Source: Pseudomonadota bacterium (GTDB taxonomy: Bacteria > Myxococcota_A > UBA796 > SXON01). Taken from it: a stretch of 64,000 bases of DNA. A program made the translations under genes and the position numbers. The DNA lies in NCBI GenBank assembly GCA_005778355.1, contig SXON01000130.1, positions 1 through 64,000 of the forward strand. Reading direction: 5' to 3'. Numbering within the stretch: the stretch's first letter is position 1; each line of letters opens with the position of its first letter. Below the pieces are notes generated by a model. The model did no database searches. It had not been told where the DNA came from and saw only the letters and a program-made list of their open reading frames with translations. This document shows, in pieces, positions 50,829-60,281 of this stretch.

Positions 50829-53051
50829 TCACCGCCGCCGCCGCGCCATCACGAGCGCCACCGCCATCCCCGCCACCCCCGTGACCGGCGAGCCCACGCC
50901 GCAGCCGCACTCCTCGGCGCCGCCGCCACTGGTCTTGTCTTCCTCGCAGTCCTCGTCGATGGTGCCGTCGCAGTTGTTGTCGATGTAGTCGCACATCTCT
51001 TCCAGGCCCGGGTTCACCCAGCCGGCCGCGTCGTCGCAGTCGCCGTCGTCGGTGGTGTAGCCGTCCTGGTCGAGGTCGCTCACGCCTTCGTCGACCTGGT
51101 CGTCGCAGTCATTGTCGATGCCGTCTTCCACCTCGCCGCCGGGGAAGACACTCGGGTCGGCGTCGTCGCAGTCGCCGCCTTCCTCGGTGTAGCCGTCACC
51201 GTCGTCGTCGGTGTAGCGGGTGCCCTCGTCTACGCTGCCGTCGCAGTCGTTGTCGACGCCGTCGACCACCTCCTCGGCGCCGTCGTAGGTGGACAGGTCG
51301 GCGTCGTCGCAGTCGCCGTCGCGCTCGGTCTGGCCGTCGCCGTCGTCGTCGGACACCGCCGTGCCCTCGTCGATCTCGCCGTCGCAGTCGTTGTCGACGC
51401 CGTCGGCCACCTCGGTGCCGCCGGGGAAGGCGGTGGCGTCGTTGTCGTTGCAGTCGTCGCCCTCGCCGGGGCTGTAGCCATCGCCGTCCACGTCGGTGGC
51501 GGACGCATCCACCTGGCCGTCGCAGTCGTCGTCGACGCCGTTGCCTTCCACCTCGACGTTGCCGGGGCTGGCCGACGCGTCGCCGTCGTTGCAGTCGCCC
51601 GCGTCCTCGGAGAAGCCGTCGCCGTCGTCGTCGTAGGCGCTGGTGCCCTCGTCCACCGTGCCGTCGCAGTCCTCGTCGGTGCCGTCGGCGGTCTCGGTGC
51701 CGGTAGGGCTACTGTCGGCGTCGGTGTCGTCGCAGTCGCCGCCGCTCTCGGCAAAGCCGTCGCCGTCGTCGTCGGCGTAGCTCGTGCCCTCGTCCACGCT
51801 GCCGTCGCAGTCCTCGTCCACCCCGTCGGCGCTCTCGGTGGCGCCGCTGTACACGCTGGCGTCGCCGTCGGCGCAGTCGGTGCCGCCGGCCGCCTCGGCG
51901 TCTTCGCCGTCGCCATCCACGTCGCTCAGGTCGGCGCCGGTGCAGTCCTGGTCGACCCCGTCGTAGGGGATCTCGGCGGTGGCCGGGCTGCGGCCGCCGT
52001 CGCTGTCGTCGCAGTCGTCGTCGTTACTGACGTAGCCGCTGGGTTGTGCGCACTCGCTCTGGGTGGTGGCAGAGGTGCCGTAGCCGTCGCCGTCGGCGTC
52101 GAGGTACCAGGTGACGGACAGGCCCTCGTCGATGCTGGTGTCGCAGTCGTCGTCGATGTCGTTGCACACCTCGGCCTCGCCGGGGTTGATGTCGGCGTCG
52201 GTGTCGTCGCAATCGCGACTGTTGGTAACGTAGCCCGAGGGACGGCTGCACGCTGCGTAGGTTGAGGACAAGTCGCCGTAGGCGTCGCCGTCGTCGTCGG
52301 CGTAGTAGGTCGTCGTCACGCCGTCGTCGACCGTGCCGTCGCAGTCGTCGTCGACCGAGTTGCACGCCTCGGCCTCGCCGGGGTTCACGCTCGCGTCGGT
52401 GTCGTCGCAGTCGCTGCCGCCGCAGATCGTGTCTTCGTAGCCGTCGCCATCGTTGTCGCAGGTGCAGTAGGGGTCGGAGCTGCAGTCGCTGTCGTCGCAG
52501 TCGACGTCGCTGTCGTAGTCGTTGTCGCTGCCGTCGTCGCAATCCTCGGGGCAGCCGGTGCCCGACGACACGTCGAAGGAGAGCGTGTAGTCGCCCGCGG
52601 CGCTTCCCACGCAGCGGCCGGCGCCGCTGGTGCCCCAGCCGTAGCCCTCGACCACCACGTAGTAGGTACTCCCCGACGTGCAGGTGAAGCTGACACTATC
52701 GGTGGTCGTGCTCGAGGCGGTGCTCCCCGCCTCGCAGTCGGAGAAGGGGTCGCAGGTGTCGCCGAGCACGTAGATGTCGAGGTCGCAGTCCATCCCCGAG
52801 ACCTCAAGGGTGACGCTGCCGGTGCGCTGACAGGTGAAGCTGTAGGTGTGGTCGCCCCGCGTCTGTTGCAGGGGCGCGAAGGGCGTGCCGCAGGTGTAGT
52901 AGTCGGGGGCGGTGGCGCCCCCGTGCTCGGAGGGGTCGGTGCTGGTGATCCGGTCGCTCACCGTGGACGAGCAGGTGAGCTCGTCGATCACGGTGGCCGG
53001 ACAGGTGGTGGCCAGGGCGGGGGCGGCGAAGGCAAAAAAGAGCAGGTTCAT
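50829..53051 (-). CDS. PPC-domain / Asp-repeat surface protein with MYXO-CTERM anchor
   Basis: 740 aa. MNLLFFAFAAPALA is a short uncharged signal peptide. Residues 40-165 fit a bacterial pre-peptidase C-terminal-like beta-sandwich (SFTCQRTGSVTLEVSGMDCDLDIYVLG ... YYVVVEGYG). Residues about 190-700 hold ten metal-binding repeats (DCDDTDASVNPGEAEACNSVDDDCDGTVDDG type). The end CGCGVG ... ALVMARRRR is a MYXO-CTERM sorting signal. Last gene of a three-gene coupled operon (54457, 53048, 50829). Presumably anchored and calcium-dependent. Confidence 0.85.
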   Translation of the reverse strand: MNLLFFAFAAPALATTCPATVIDELTCSSTVSDRITSTDPSEHGGATAPDYYTCGTPFAPLQQTRGDHTYSFTCQRTGSVTLEVSGMDCDLDIYVLGDTCDPFSDCEAGSTASSTTTDSVSFTCTSGSTYYVVVEGYGWGTSGAGRCVGSAAGDYTLSFDVSSGTGCPEDCDDGSDNDYDSDVDCDDSDCSSDPYCTCDNDGDGYEDTICGGSDCDDTDASVNPGEAEACNSVDDDCDGTVDDGVTTTYYADDDGDAYGDLSSTYAACSRPSGYVTNSRDCDDTDADINPGEAEVCNDIDDDCDTSIDEGLSVTWYLDADGDGYGTSATTQSECAQPSGYVSNDDDCDDSDGGRSPATAEIPYDGVDQDCTGADLSDVDGDGEDAEAAGGTDCADGDASVYSGATESADGVDEDCDGSVDEGTSYADDDGDGFAESGGDCDDTDADSSPTGTETADGTDEDCDGTVDEGTSAYDDDGDGFSEDAGDCNDGDASASPGNVEVEGNGVDDDCDGQVDASATDVDGDGYSPGEGDDCNDNDATAFPGGTEVADGVDNDCDGEIDEGTAVSDDDGDGQTERDGDCDDADLSTYDGAEEVVDGVDNDCDGSVDEGTRYTDDDGDGYTEEGGDCDDADPSVFPGGEVEDGIDNDCDDQVDEGVSDLDQDGYTTDDGDCDDAAGWVNPGLEEMCDYIDNNCDGTIDEDCEEDKTSGGGAEECGCGVGSPVTGVAGMAVALVMARRRR

Positions 53052-54460
53052 TCCGCCACCCCGTCGCAGTCGTTGTCGATACCGTCGCCGGCAACTTCCA
53101 CGCCCCCCGGGTAGGCGCCGGGCTCGGCGTCGTCGCAGTCGCCGCCCCGCTCGCTGGCGCCGTCGCCGTCGTCGTCGGCGTACTCGGTGCCCTCGTCCAC
53201 CCCGCCGTCGCAGTCGTCATCGACCCCGTTGGCCAGCTCGGCGGCGCCTGGACCCCGGTCGGCCGTCGTGTCGTCGCAGTCGCCGGCGTCTTCGCTGAGG
53301 CCGTCGCCGTCGTCGTCGACCGCGCTCGTGCCCTCGTCGGTGGCGCCGTCGCAGTCGTTGTCGGCCGCGTCGGCCACCTCGGCGGCCCCCGGGTAGGCGC
53401 TGGCGTCGGCGTCGTCGCAATCGCCGGCCGAGGCGTCGTAGCCGTCGCCATCACCGTCCATGGCCCCGTCGTCGGCCACCCCGTCGCAGTCGTCGTCGAT
53501 GCCGTTGCCGTAGTCCTCCGCGAGGAGCGGGCTGCGGTTGGGATCCTGGTCGTTGCAGTCGCCCTCGTCTTCCGTGGCACCGTCGCCGTCGTCGTCCACG
53601 CAGCTGGTGCCCTCGTCGACGCTGCCGTCGCAGTCCTGGTCGAGGCCGTCGCAGCTCTCGGGGGCCCCGGGGTAGGTCGTGGCGACGCTGTCGTCGCAGT
53701 CGATGCCACACGCCGAGTAGCCGTCGCTGTCGCGATCGTAGAGGGATCCGCCGCCCGTGTCGCAGGCGTTGGCGCGCAGCGTGACCACCGCGATGCTGGC
53801 CACGGGGCTGACCGTGAGCTGCAGCGTGGAGGACGCCTCCAGGGCGTCGGTGGCCGCGTAGACCAGGGGGATGCTGAGTGACTCGCCCACGCCCACCTCG
53901 CCGGGCAGCGCGAGCGTGGAGCTGAAGCGACTGTCGCCAAAGCTCAGCGCGTCGAGTGACAACGCGGCCGCGCCGGTGTTGACCAGCTCGATGTTCGACT
54001 CCGCCTCGCCCCCGGCGGGGACGGCGCCGAAATCGAGGATGGAAGGGAGCAGCTCGGCGGTGGCCTGCACGCCCTGCCCGCGCAGGGTGAGCTCGTGTTC
54101 CGGCTCCTTCTGGGCGTTGGTGACGATCGTCACCTGCGTGATGAAGTAGTCCGAGCGACTCGGGCTGAAGCGGAAGCTGATGTCGGTGCGGTCGCCCGAG
54201 GAGAGCGACACGAAGGGATCGCCCTCGACGATAAAGGCGTCGCCCTCGACGCCGCGCGTTTCCACGGCGAGGATCTTCACCGTGCCGCCGTTGGCGTGGG
54301 CCACGCTCACCAGCACGCTTGCCTCGTCGCCCACGGCCACGGCGCCCGCATCGACGAGCCCAGGGCTCACCACCACGGCGCCCGTCCCCTCGGACACCTG
54401 GTAGTCCTGCCCGCAGGCGGCGAGCAGCAAGAAAGGTGTGACGAGGAGGATTCGTGTCAC
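53048..54460 (-). CDS. ASH-domain / Asp-repeat lipoprotein
   Basis: 470 aa from GTG at 54460. Signal TRILLVTPFLLLAACGQ (lipobox LAAC). Residues about 40-250 are two ASPM-SPD2-Hydin-like (choice-of-anchor) beta-sandwiches (VDAGAVAVGDEASVLVSVAHANGG and LDFGAVPAGGEAESNIELVNTGA). Five metal-binding repeats follow to the end. No C-terminal anchor is visible; it ends in the middle of the repeat pattern (DCDGVAE) and directly overlaps the next gene, which starts with a signal peptide. It overlaps its upstream gene by GTGA. Confidence 0.8.
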   Translation of the reverse strand: MTRILLVTPFLLLAACGQDYQVSEGTGAVVVSPGLVDAGAVAVGDEASVLVSVAHANGGTVKILAVETRGVEGDAFIVEGDPFVSLSSGDRTDISFRFSPSRSDYFITQVTIVTNAQKEPEHELTLRGQGVQATAELLPSILDFGAVPAGGEAESNIELVNTGAAALSLDALSFGDSRFSSTLALPGEVGVGESLSIPLVYAATDALEASSTLQLTVSPVASIAVVTLRANACDTGGGSLYDRDSDGYSACGIDCDDSVATTYPGAPESCDGLDQDCDGSVDEGTSCVDDDGDGATEDEGDCNDQDPNRSPLLAEDYGNGIDDDCDGVADDGAMDGDGDGYDASAGDCDDADASAYPGAAEVADAADNDCDGATDEGTSAVDDDGDGLSEDAGDCDDTTADRGPGAAELANGVDDDCDGGVDEGTEYADDDGDGASERGGDCDDAEPGAYPGGVEVAGDGIDNDCDGVAE

Positions 54461-57408
54461 TCGGGCTCCACGGGTGGGCGCATGAACTCGGGGATGCCCG
54501 GCGGCGTGATCTCGCCGTCGCCATCGACATCCACCCAGATGGGGTTGGTCATGGCGAAGGGGAGCACGGGGCCGTCGCGCGGGATGGGCACCGCCGGCGA
54601 GACGAAGGCACCCACGCTGGGTACCGAGGAGAGGGCCTCCACCACGACGTCTTGCAGCTGCACCGGGGGAATGTCGACCGGGCCGAAGAGCGGCCCGAGG
54701 TCGTCGTCTCCCATGGCGATGACCACGAACCAGGAGTCCTTGTCGACTGCGACCGCCAGCTCCTGTGAGAACTTCAGCACGTCGGGATCGAGGCCTTCCC
54801 ACTCGTGGACGAGCACGCCGTTCTGGTAGAGCTCCACCCGGTCGACGCTCATCCAGCTCGGGGCCTCCACCTCGATGTGGAGATCCACGCTGCCGTCGCT
54901 CACGGGCACCGTGTCGCCGAGGATGTAGTCGTTATCGGCCGTGAAGCGGAGGAAGGGCCCGTAGCTGGCCACCACGCGACCCGCCTTCACCGCGTCGGCC
55001 ACCGCCTGCTCGTCGAGCGAGGCGATGTTGTCTTCCTCGCCCACGAACACGTAGTTGCGCGGGCAACCCGCCTCGATGCTGAACTTGCTGTGGGTGTCGC
55101 TGTTGCCGAGGGCCACGATGCGGTTGCCGGTGTTGAGCAGCGTGAACCAGTCGTCGACCTGGCCCTCGTGCCCGTAGCCCAGGCGGTAAACATCCGCCGC
55201 CAAGTCCAACTGTTCCTCGCCGGTGCGCTCCACCATGTCGTAGCCGCTCAGCTGACCGGTGGCGGCGTAGTCGTCGAGCTCGGGCTGGGTGGGCGTGCGG
55301 ATGATCTCGAAACGTTTGCCGTTGAGCAGCTCCAGCGCCTCGAAGTCGAGCGTCATCTTGCTCGGATCTTTGAGGATCGCGTTGGCGATCGACAGGGTGG
55401 GCGTGGACACCTCGCCCGTGTAGGGGTCGTAGCCGTACTGGTCGAAGTAGCCGAGGATGCCGTCTCGCGGGTGGGCAACGAAACGCATGGGCTCGTAGCC
55501 GGCTTCCACGCCGAGGGTTTCCAGCTCGGCCAGGATGTCGGCCGGCGGCATGCCGGTCCAGTCGAACGCGCCGCCTTGTTCCTTGATCGTGTCGTGCCCG
55601 AGCGGGAAGGCGAGGTAGTGCCCGATCTCCAGCGTCGTGGTTTCGAGTCCCACCGCCGTCTTGACCCAGGGCTCGAGCTCGAGGTCTTGCACCACCGGGG
55701 CGAAGTCAGTCAGGAAGTCGTGGTCGGAGCTGGCGAAGAAGTCGACGCCCTCGGCCGCGAAGGTGATCACCCGGTTCTCGAGGCTCACGCCGCTGTCGAA
55801 GCTGTTGGCGGCGTGAACGTGGAAGTCGGCGCTGATCCAGCCGTCCGTGTCGACGCTATGGACGACCTGGAGGTTGAGCTTGCCCACGCCGCTGTCAGAA
55901 ACGGCGAAGGTGTCGCTCTCGCCCACCTCGTACTCGGTGCCGCGGGTGGCGACGGCGCGGTACTTGCCGGGTGGCAGCGTGATCGTGCCCTCGCCGTGTG
56001 ACAGGAACACCGCCTCGGCGGCGTTGCCGGTGAGATAGGTGTCGCCGTAGTCGGGCACGAGCGGCGAGTCGCCATCGGCGGGGAAGATCGTCACCTTGGA
56101 GGGGACGAGTCGTCCCGTCTCATCCACGACGGTCACGTCGACCTGGCCGGGACGGTGCGCCACGAGCACCGTCTCGAGCACTTGCCCCTCGGCGAGGCTG
56201 AAGCTCACCTTCTCCCCGTCGGGACGGCCCTGCATGTGCACCAGGAGCTCCCAGTCGCCCGGGGGCAAGTAGCCGCCCCAGGACCCGTCGATCTGCGTGT
56301 CGTCGCCGACGTCGGACTCCCACTGCATGTAGGGCTTGTCGTTGCCCTTCTTGAAGGCGAGCACGTGGGCGCCGGAGACGGGCACGCCGGTGCCGCTCTC
56401 GACCACGAAGCCCCGCACCGTGCCGTGTGACAATCCGCGCGCCTCGACGAGCCCGTCGTAGGCGGAGCCCACGTCGCCCTGGCCCACCGCGAACCAGCGG
56501 GTGTACTGGTAGGTCTTGCCCCCGTTGAAGCGGTCGTAGTCGCCGGTGCCGTCGTCGGTGCCCGGTTGACCGGCACCGAAGGCCGCCGTTTGCGAGGAGG
56601 TGAAAAGCGGGACGTAGAGGCTCCCGCCCTCGGCCATCAGCGCGTAGCTCACGCCGTCGCCCACGCCGGCGAGGAAGTCGAACTCGAAGGGATCGACGAA
56701 GGTGTTCTTGCCGCCGTTGACCGCGTCGGCCACGAGGCGGTCTTCGTCGAAGCCGCCGTCGGGCGAGAACACGTCGATGCTGCCGCCTTGCAGGTAGAAG
56801 TCGCCGAAAGCGAGACCGCTCACCATCGCATAGTCGAGGATGGGGAGCCCGCCCTCGCCGGTGGCGCCCACGACCTCCTCGGCCTCGGTGAACTCAGTCG
56901 TGAGCGAGGCGGTGCTGACCACCTTCAACGCGGGGGAACCCGCCTCGAGGATGTAGTCGGTGGTGATCTGGAACTCGGGCTGGCCGACCAGGGCCCACAA
57001 CAGATCGAGCATCGTGAGGAAGGGCTCGGCCTGGCCGGTGGCGCGCACGATCGCGGTGCCATCGCTGCCGTCGGCGAGGATCGTCACCTCGCCGGCCTCG
57101 TCGGCGCCGACCAGGTTCATGTTCACCGTGGCGAACATCTCGGCGAGCTGGTCTTTGCCGTGCCCCGCGCCGTACGCCGGGTCGGCCCGCTGGATGTCGG
57201 CGTCGGCCAGGGTGCCGCCGAAGGGGGAGGGGCCCATCGAGTAGCGCGCGTCGAGGATCGCGAAGCGCAACCTGTCGTTCTCGAGCAGGAAGTCGCCCTC
57301 GCGCGCCGTGGCCTTGGGCCCGCCGACGGTGTCGGTGAGCGAGGCGATCTGCCGGGCCGAGGCCCATTCGGAGGACGTGGAGCAGCCGAGGATGGCGAGG
57401 AGGATCAT
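54457..57408 (-). CDS. PHP-domain metallohydrolase lipoprotein (CehA/McbA-like)
   Basis: 983 aa from ATG at 57408, giving signal MILLAILGCSTS (Cys9, no positive charge). After beta-rich domains with a carboxypeptidase-regulatory-like middle (GTVRGFVVESGTGVPVSGA) comes a PHP domain: ISADFHVHAANSFDSG (HxH metal ligands), FFASSDHDFLTD (D-H), RFVAHPRDG and LGNSDTHSKF. This is the CehA/McbA family of PHP hydrolases, known for hydrolysing carbamate or phosphoester bonds. First gene of an overlapping operon with two Asp-repeat proteins, so it probably acts at the cell surface with them. Substrate unknown. Confidence 0.85.
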   Translation of the reverse strand: MILLAILGCSTSSEWASARQIASLTDTVGGPKATAREGDFLLENDRLRFAILDARYSMGPSPFGGTLADADIQRADPAYGAGHGKDQLAEMFATVNMNLVGADEAGEVTILADGSDGTAIVRATGQAEPFLTMLDLLWALVGQPEFQITTDYILEAGSPALKVVSTASLTTEFTEAEEVVGATGEGGLPILDYAMVSGLAFGDFYLQGGSIDVFSPDGGFDEDRLVADAVNGGKNTFVDPFEFDFLAGVGDGVSYALMAEGGSLYVPLFTSSQTAAFGAGQPGTDDGTGDYDRFNGGKTYQYTRWFAVGQGDVGSAYDGLVEARGLSHGTVRGFVVESGTGVPVSGAHVLAFKKGNDKPYMQWESDVGDDTQIDGSWGGYLPPGDWELLVHMQGRPDGEKVSFSLAEGQVLETVLVAHRPGQVDVTVVDETGRLVPSKVTIFPADGDSPLVPDYGDTYLTGNAAEAVFLSHGEGTITLPPGKYRAVATRGTEYEVGESDTFAVSDSGVGKLNLQVVHSVDTDGWISADFHVHAANSFDSGVSLENRVITFAAEGVDFFASSDHDFLTDFAPVVQDLELEPWVKTAVGLETTTLEIGHYLAFPLGHDTIKEQGGAFDWTGMPPADILAELETLGVEAGYEPMRFVAHPRDGILGYFDQYGYDPYTGEVSTPTLSIANAILKDPSKMTLDFEALELLNGKRFEIIRTPTQPELDDYAATGQLSGYDMVERTGEEQLDLAADVYRLGYGHEGQVDDWFTLLNTGNRIVALGNSDTHSKFSIEAGCPRNYVFVGEEDNIASLDEQAVADAVKAGRVVASYGPFLRFTADNDYILGDTVPVSDGSVDLHIEVEAPSWMSVDRVELYQNGVLVHEWEGLDPDVLKFSQELAVAVDKDSWFVVIAMGDDDLGPLFGPVDIPPVQLQDVVVEALSSVPSVGAFVSPAVPIPRDGPVLPFAMTNPIWVDVDGDGEITPPGIPEFMRPPVEPE

Positions 57409-57444
57409 GACGTGGTGTAGGATAGCGCGCGGAACGCCCCTACC

Positions 57445-58521
57445 ATGATGCTGCTCACCACTCTCGCCCTTTCTTCCACCGCCCTCGCCGAAGATTCCAA
57501 GCACGGGGAGGGGGGCTGCGACGGCTGCAAGATGAAGGGCCTAGGCGCGAGCATCGACCCGGTCGCGATGGCGCAAGTGTGGGTGACCGCCTACGACATG
57601 GACACCGACGCGCAAGCCGACGCCACCGGCTACGGCGACCCAGAAGACGACCCCGGCGTGAAGCTGAAGCGTTTGCGCCTCGGGCTCACGGGCGAGACGC
57701 ACAAGTGGAACTACCGCCTCGTGATCGGCACCGCCGCGCCCTACGACGGCCTGGAGCGCGGCGAGGAAGACCTCGGCGTGGTGGACGCCTGGATCGGGGT
57801 GCAGCCCGCCAAGGGCCTCGACATTCGCGTGGGCCAGGACAAGGTGCCCTTCTCGCGCGACCAGCTGATGGGCGCGGGCGAGCTGGTTTTCACCGAGCGC
57901 GGCATCGGCAGCGAGCACATCGCCCCCGACCGCTCGCTCGGCCTCTCGCTCGCCTACGGCATGGGCGGCGGCAAGCTCACGGCGGGGGCCTACAACGCCG
58001 GCGGCGACTTGTTTGGCGACGAGGCCAACGGCAAGACCGTGGCCGGGCGGCTCGAGTGGGACATCGGCAAGGCCAACACCTACCAGACATGGGGCGACAA
58101 GGACGCCTTCGGGATCGGCATCGGCGGCAACGGCTTCTACACGATGGGTGTCGCGACCGACACCTGGGCGGCCGGCGGCGACATCATGGTGCGCGCCAAG
58201 GGACTCTCGCTCCTGGTCGATGGCGCGGTGAGTCACATCACGCCCACCAACACCGACATCGACAGCAGCGAGGTTTTCGCGGAGACGGACCGCATGGGTC
58301 TCACGGCCCAGCTCAGCTACCAGGTGCGGGCCTTCGAGCCGGCGGTCCGGTACTCCATGTTCAACGACAGCACCCTCGGCGACTACAAGCAGGTCTTGAT
58401 CGGCGGCGAGTGGCACACGGCGGAAGATCACGTTCGCATTGGCGCGGGCTACCAGCTCCGCCTCGAGGAGCCGGCCGTCGACAACGACACCGCCCGCTTG
58501 TGGGCGCAGTTCCGGTTGTAG
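57445..58521 (+). CDS. OprP/OprO-like porin
   Basis: 358 aa. A short uncharged signal MMLLTTLALSSTALA precedes the mature start EDSKHG. Then a barrel with KLKRLRLGLTGETHKWNYRLVIG, VVDAWIGVQPAKGLDIRVGQDKVPFSRDQLMGAGELVF and the tail FEPAVRYSMFN ... RLWAQFRL, the pattern of phosphate-selective porins (Porin_O_P). It forms an outer-membrane trimer for anions; polyphosphate or phosphate selectivity is not shown. A CDGCKMKG motif near residue 25 is unusual for a porin. Confidence 0.8.
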   Translation: MMLLTTLALSSTALAEDSKHGEGGCDGCKMKGLGASIDPVAMAQVWVTAYDMDTDAQADATGYGDPEDDPGVKLKRLRLGLTGETHKWNYRLVIGTAAPYDGLERGEEDLGVVDAWIGVQPAKGLDIRVGQDKVPFSRDQLMGAGELVFTERGIGSEHIAPDRSLGLSLAYGMGGGKLTAGAYNAGGDLFGDEANGKTVAGRLEWDIGKANTYQTWGDKDAFGIGIGGNGFYTMGVATDTWAAGGDIMVRAKGLSLLVDGAVSHITPTNTDIDSSEVFAETDRMGLTAQLSYQVRAFEPAVRYSMFNDSTLGDYKQVLIGGEWHTAEDHVRIGAGYQLRLEEPAVDNDTARLWAQFRL

Positions 58522-58522
58522 C

Positions 58523-58870
58523 GTGCGCCGCTACCAGGGCATCGATGGTCTGAGCGAGCCGACCTTTCGGACGGGCGACGACCAGTGGGTTTCCCTGGAC
58601 ACGGTGGTGTGGCGAGTTGTCCGCGCGCTGGGTGGGGGTGTGTCGCCGCTGGTGGCCAAGTGCACGATCCAGCTGTCGCGACATGCGGTGTCTGGGCTCG
58701 AGCACGTGGACATCGGGCGCCTCGCCCGAGACGTGTCGATGGCGCTCCGTCCGGAGCGGATCGTGGTGACGCCCCCCGTCGTGCACGCGATCTTGCTCGC
58801 CTACGTGACGGAGGTCCAAGATCTCGGTGTGGTGCAGGTGGCGGAGGGTTACGAGCCCCTGCGGGCGTAG
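58523..58870 (+). CDS. Unknown 115-aa protein between porin and AlgI
   Basis: 115 aa from GTG one base after the porin stop; no other start gives a better match. No signal or membrane helix. The C-terminal half is helical (ARDVSMALRPERIVVTPPVVHAILLAYV). I recognise no family. Placement just ahead of the acetyltransferase genes may mean it regulates or assists polysaccharide acetylation; this is inference. Confidence 0.5.
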   Translation: MRRYQGIDGLSEPTFRTGDDQWVSLDTVVWRVVRALGGGVSPLVAKCTIQLSRHAVSGLEHVDIGRLARDVSMALRPERIVVTPPVVHAILLAYVTEVQDLGVVQVAEGYEPLRA

Positions 58871-58880
58871 CTGACGACGG

Positions 58881-60281
58881 ATGGTCTTCTCCTCCAACCT
58901 GTTCCTGTTCCTGTTCTTGCCGCTATTCCTCGCGGTGTACTACGCGGTGCCCTTCCGGTACCGCACCCGGGTGATCCTCGCGGGCAGCTACATCTTCGCG
59001 GCGTGGTGGAAGCCCTACCTGGTGTTGCTCTTCGTGGGCATGCAGGTGTGGGACTACGTGATCTCGCACTACGTGTACTACGCGCAGGAGCGTGGCGACG
59101 CGAGACGGGCGCGCCTGTGGGTGATCCTCGGCCTCGGCGGCGATCTCGTCGTCCTCGGCTACTTCAAGTATTTCAACTTCTTCATGTCGAACGTGAATGA
59201 GGCCATCGTCGCCACCGGCGGCGCGCCCCACGTCTTCGATCAAGTGATCCTGCCGATCGGCATCTCGTTCTACACCTTCCACGAGATGTCCTACCTCATC
59301 GACGTGTACCGGCGAGACGCCAAGCCCGCGCCCACCTTCTGGGATTTCGCTGCGTTTATTGCGGTGTTTCCTCAGCTCATCGCCGGGCCCATCCTGCGCT
59401 ACAAGGACGTGGTCGACCAGTTCGCCGAGCGAACGCACACCCCCGAGAAGTTCAGCCGGGGCGCCGTGCGACTGATGGGCGGCTTCGTGAAGAAGGTGCT
59501 CCTGGCCGACAGCATTGCGCCGATCGTCGACGCTTGCTTTGGCTTGGAGTCACCGACCATGGCCGACGCTTGGCTCGGCACCGTGGCCTACACGCTCCAA
59601 CTCTATTTCGACTTCTCGGCCTACTCCGACATGGCGATCGGGCTCGGGCTGATGATGGGTTTCGAGTTCGCCGAGAACTTCAACCACCCCTACATCAGCA
59701 AGAACATCACCGAGTTCTGGCGTCGCTGGCACATCTCGCTCAGCACCTGGCTTCGCGACTACCTCTACATCCCTCTGGGTGGAAACCGACACGGCCCGGT
59801 GCGCACCTATGTCAACCTCGGGCTCACGATGCTGCTCGGCGGCATCTGGCACGGGGCGAACTGGACCTTCGTGGTCTGGGGCATCTGGCACGGGAGCTTG
59901 CTCGCGCTCGAGAAGCGGATGGGCGGGCCGAAGTTCGGCATCCCGCTCACGATGCTCCTGGTGATGATCGGCTGGATCGTGTTCCGGGCGCCGGACATGG
60001 AAACGGCGATCGACTTCTACACCGCCATGGCCGGGGCGAATGGCTTTGCCCTGTCTGACGTCTTGCGTTGGCAGCTCAGCGGCTTCCAGGTGGTGATGCT
60101 CGGGCTCGGCATCGTCGTGGTGTACGCGGCGCCCTACTGGCGCGAGTGGAAACAGAAACTCACGGGCGCGGAGGCGGCACGCTGGCGTCACACGTCGCTC
60201 GCCTACATCCCCCTGTTCGTGTTGGCCGTCTTGCGCCTCTCGGCGCAGTCCTACTCCCCCTTCCTCTACTTCCAGTTCTGA
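58881..60281 (+). CDS. algI: MBOAT-family O-acyltransferase (AlgI-like)
   Basis: 466 aa polytopic membrane protein of about 11 helices. AlgI/PatA landmarks: IGISFYTFHEMSYLIDVYR, PQLIAGPILRY (membrane-embedded acyl site), EFWRRWHISLSTWLRDYLYIPLGGNR, and GGIWHGANWTFVVWG with the catalytic His. It passes acetyl groups from a cytoplasmic donor across the membrane for polysaccharide acetylation. The stop shares a base with the AlgJ-like start (TGATG). Confidence 0.88.
   Translation: MVFSSNLFLFLFLPLFLAVYYAVPFRYRTRVILAGSYIFAAWWKPYLVLLFVGMQVWDYVISHYVYYAQERGDARRARLWVILGLGGDLVVLGYFKYFNFFMSNVNEAIVATGGAPHVFDQVILPIGISFYTFHEMSYLIDVYRRDAKPAPTFWDFAAFIAVFPQLIAGPILRYKDVVDQFAERTHTPEKFSRGAVRLMGGFVKKVLLADSIAPIVDACFGLESPTMADAWLGTVAYTLQLYFDFSAYSDMAIGLGLMMGFEFAENFNHPYISKNITEFWRRWHISLSTWLRDYLYIPLGGNRHGPVRTYVNLGLTMLLGGIWHGANWTFVVWGIWHGSLLALEKRMGGPKFGIPLTMLLVMIGWIVFRAPDMETAIDFYTAMAGANGFALSDVLRWQLSGFQVVMLGLGIVVVYAAPYWREWKQKLTGAEAARWRHTSLAYIPLFVLAVLRLSAQSYSPFLYFQF

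Noticed and set aside
60068-60280. Extension of the AlgJ-like frame into the AlgI gene
   Set aside because: The extra 71 codons are Arg-rich antisense-like sequence overlapping AlgI; the TGATG junction at 60281 fits the usual coupling here.
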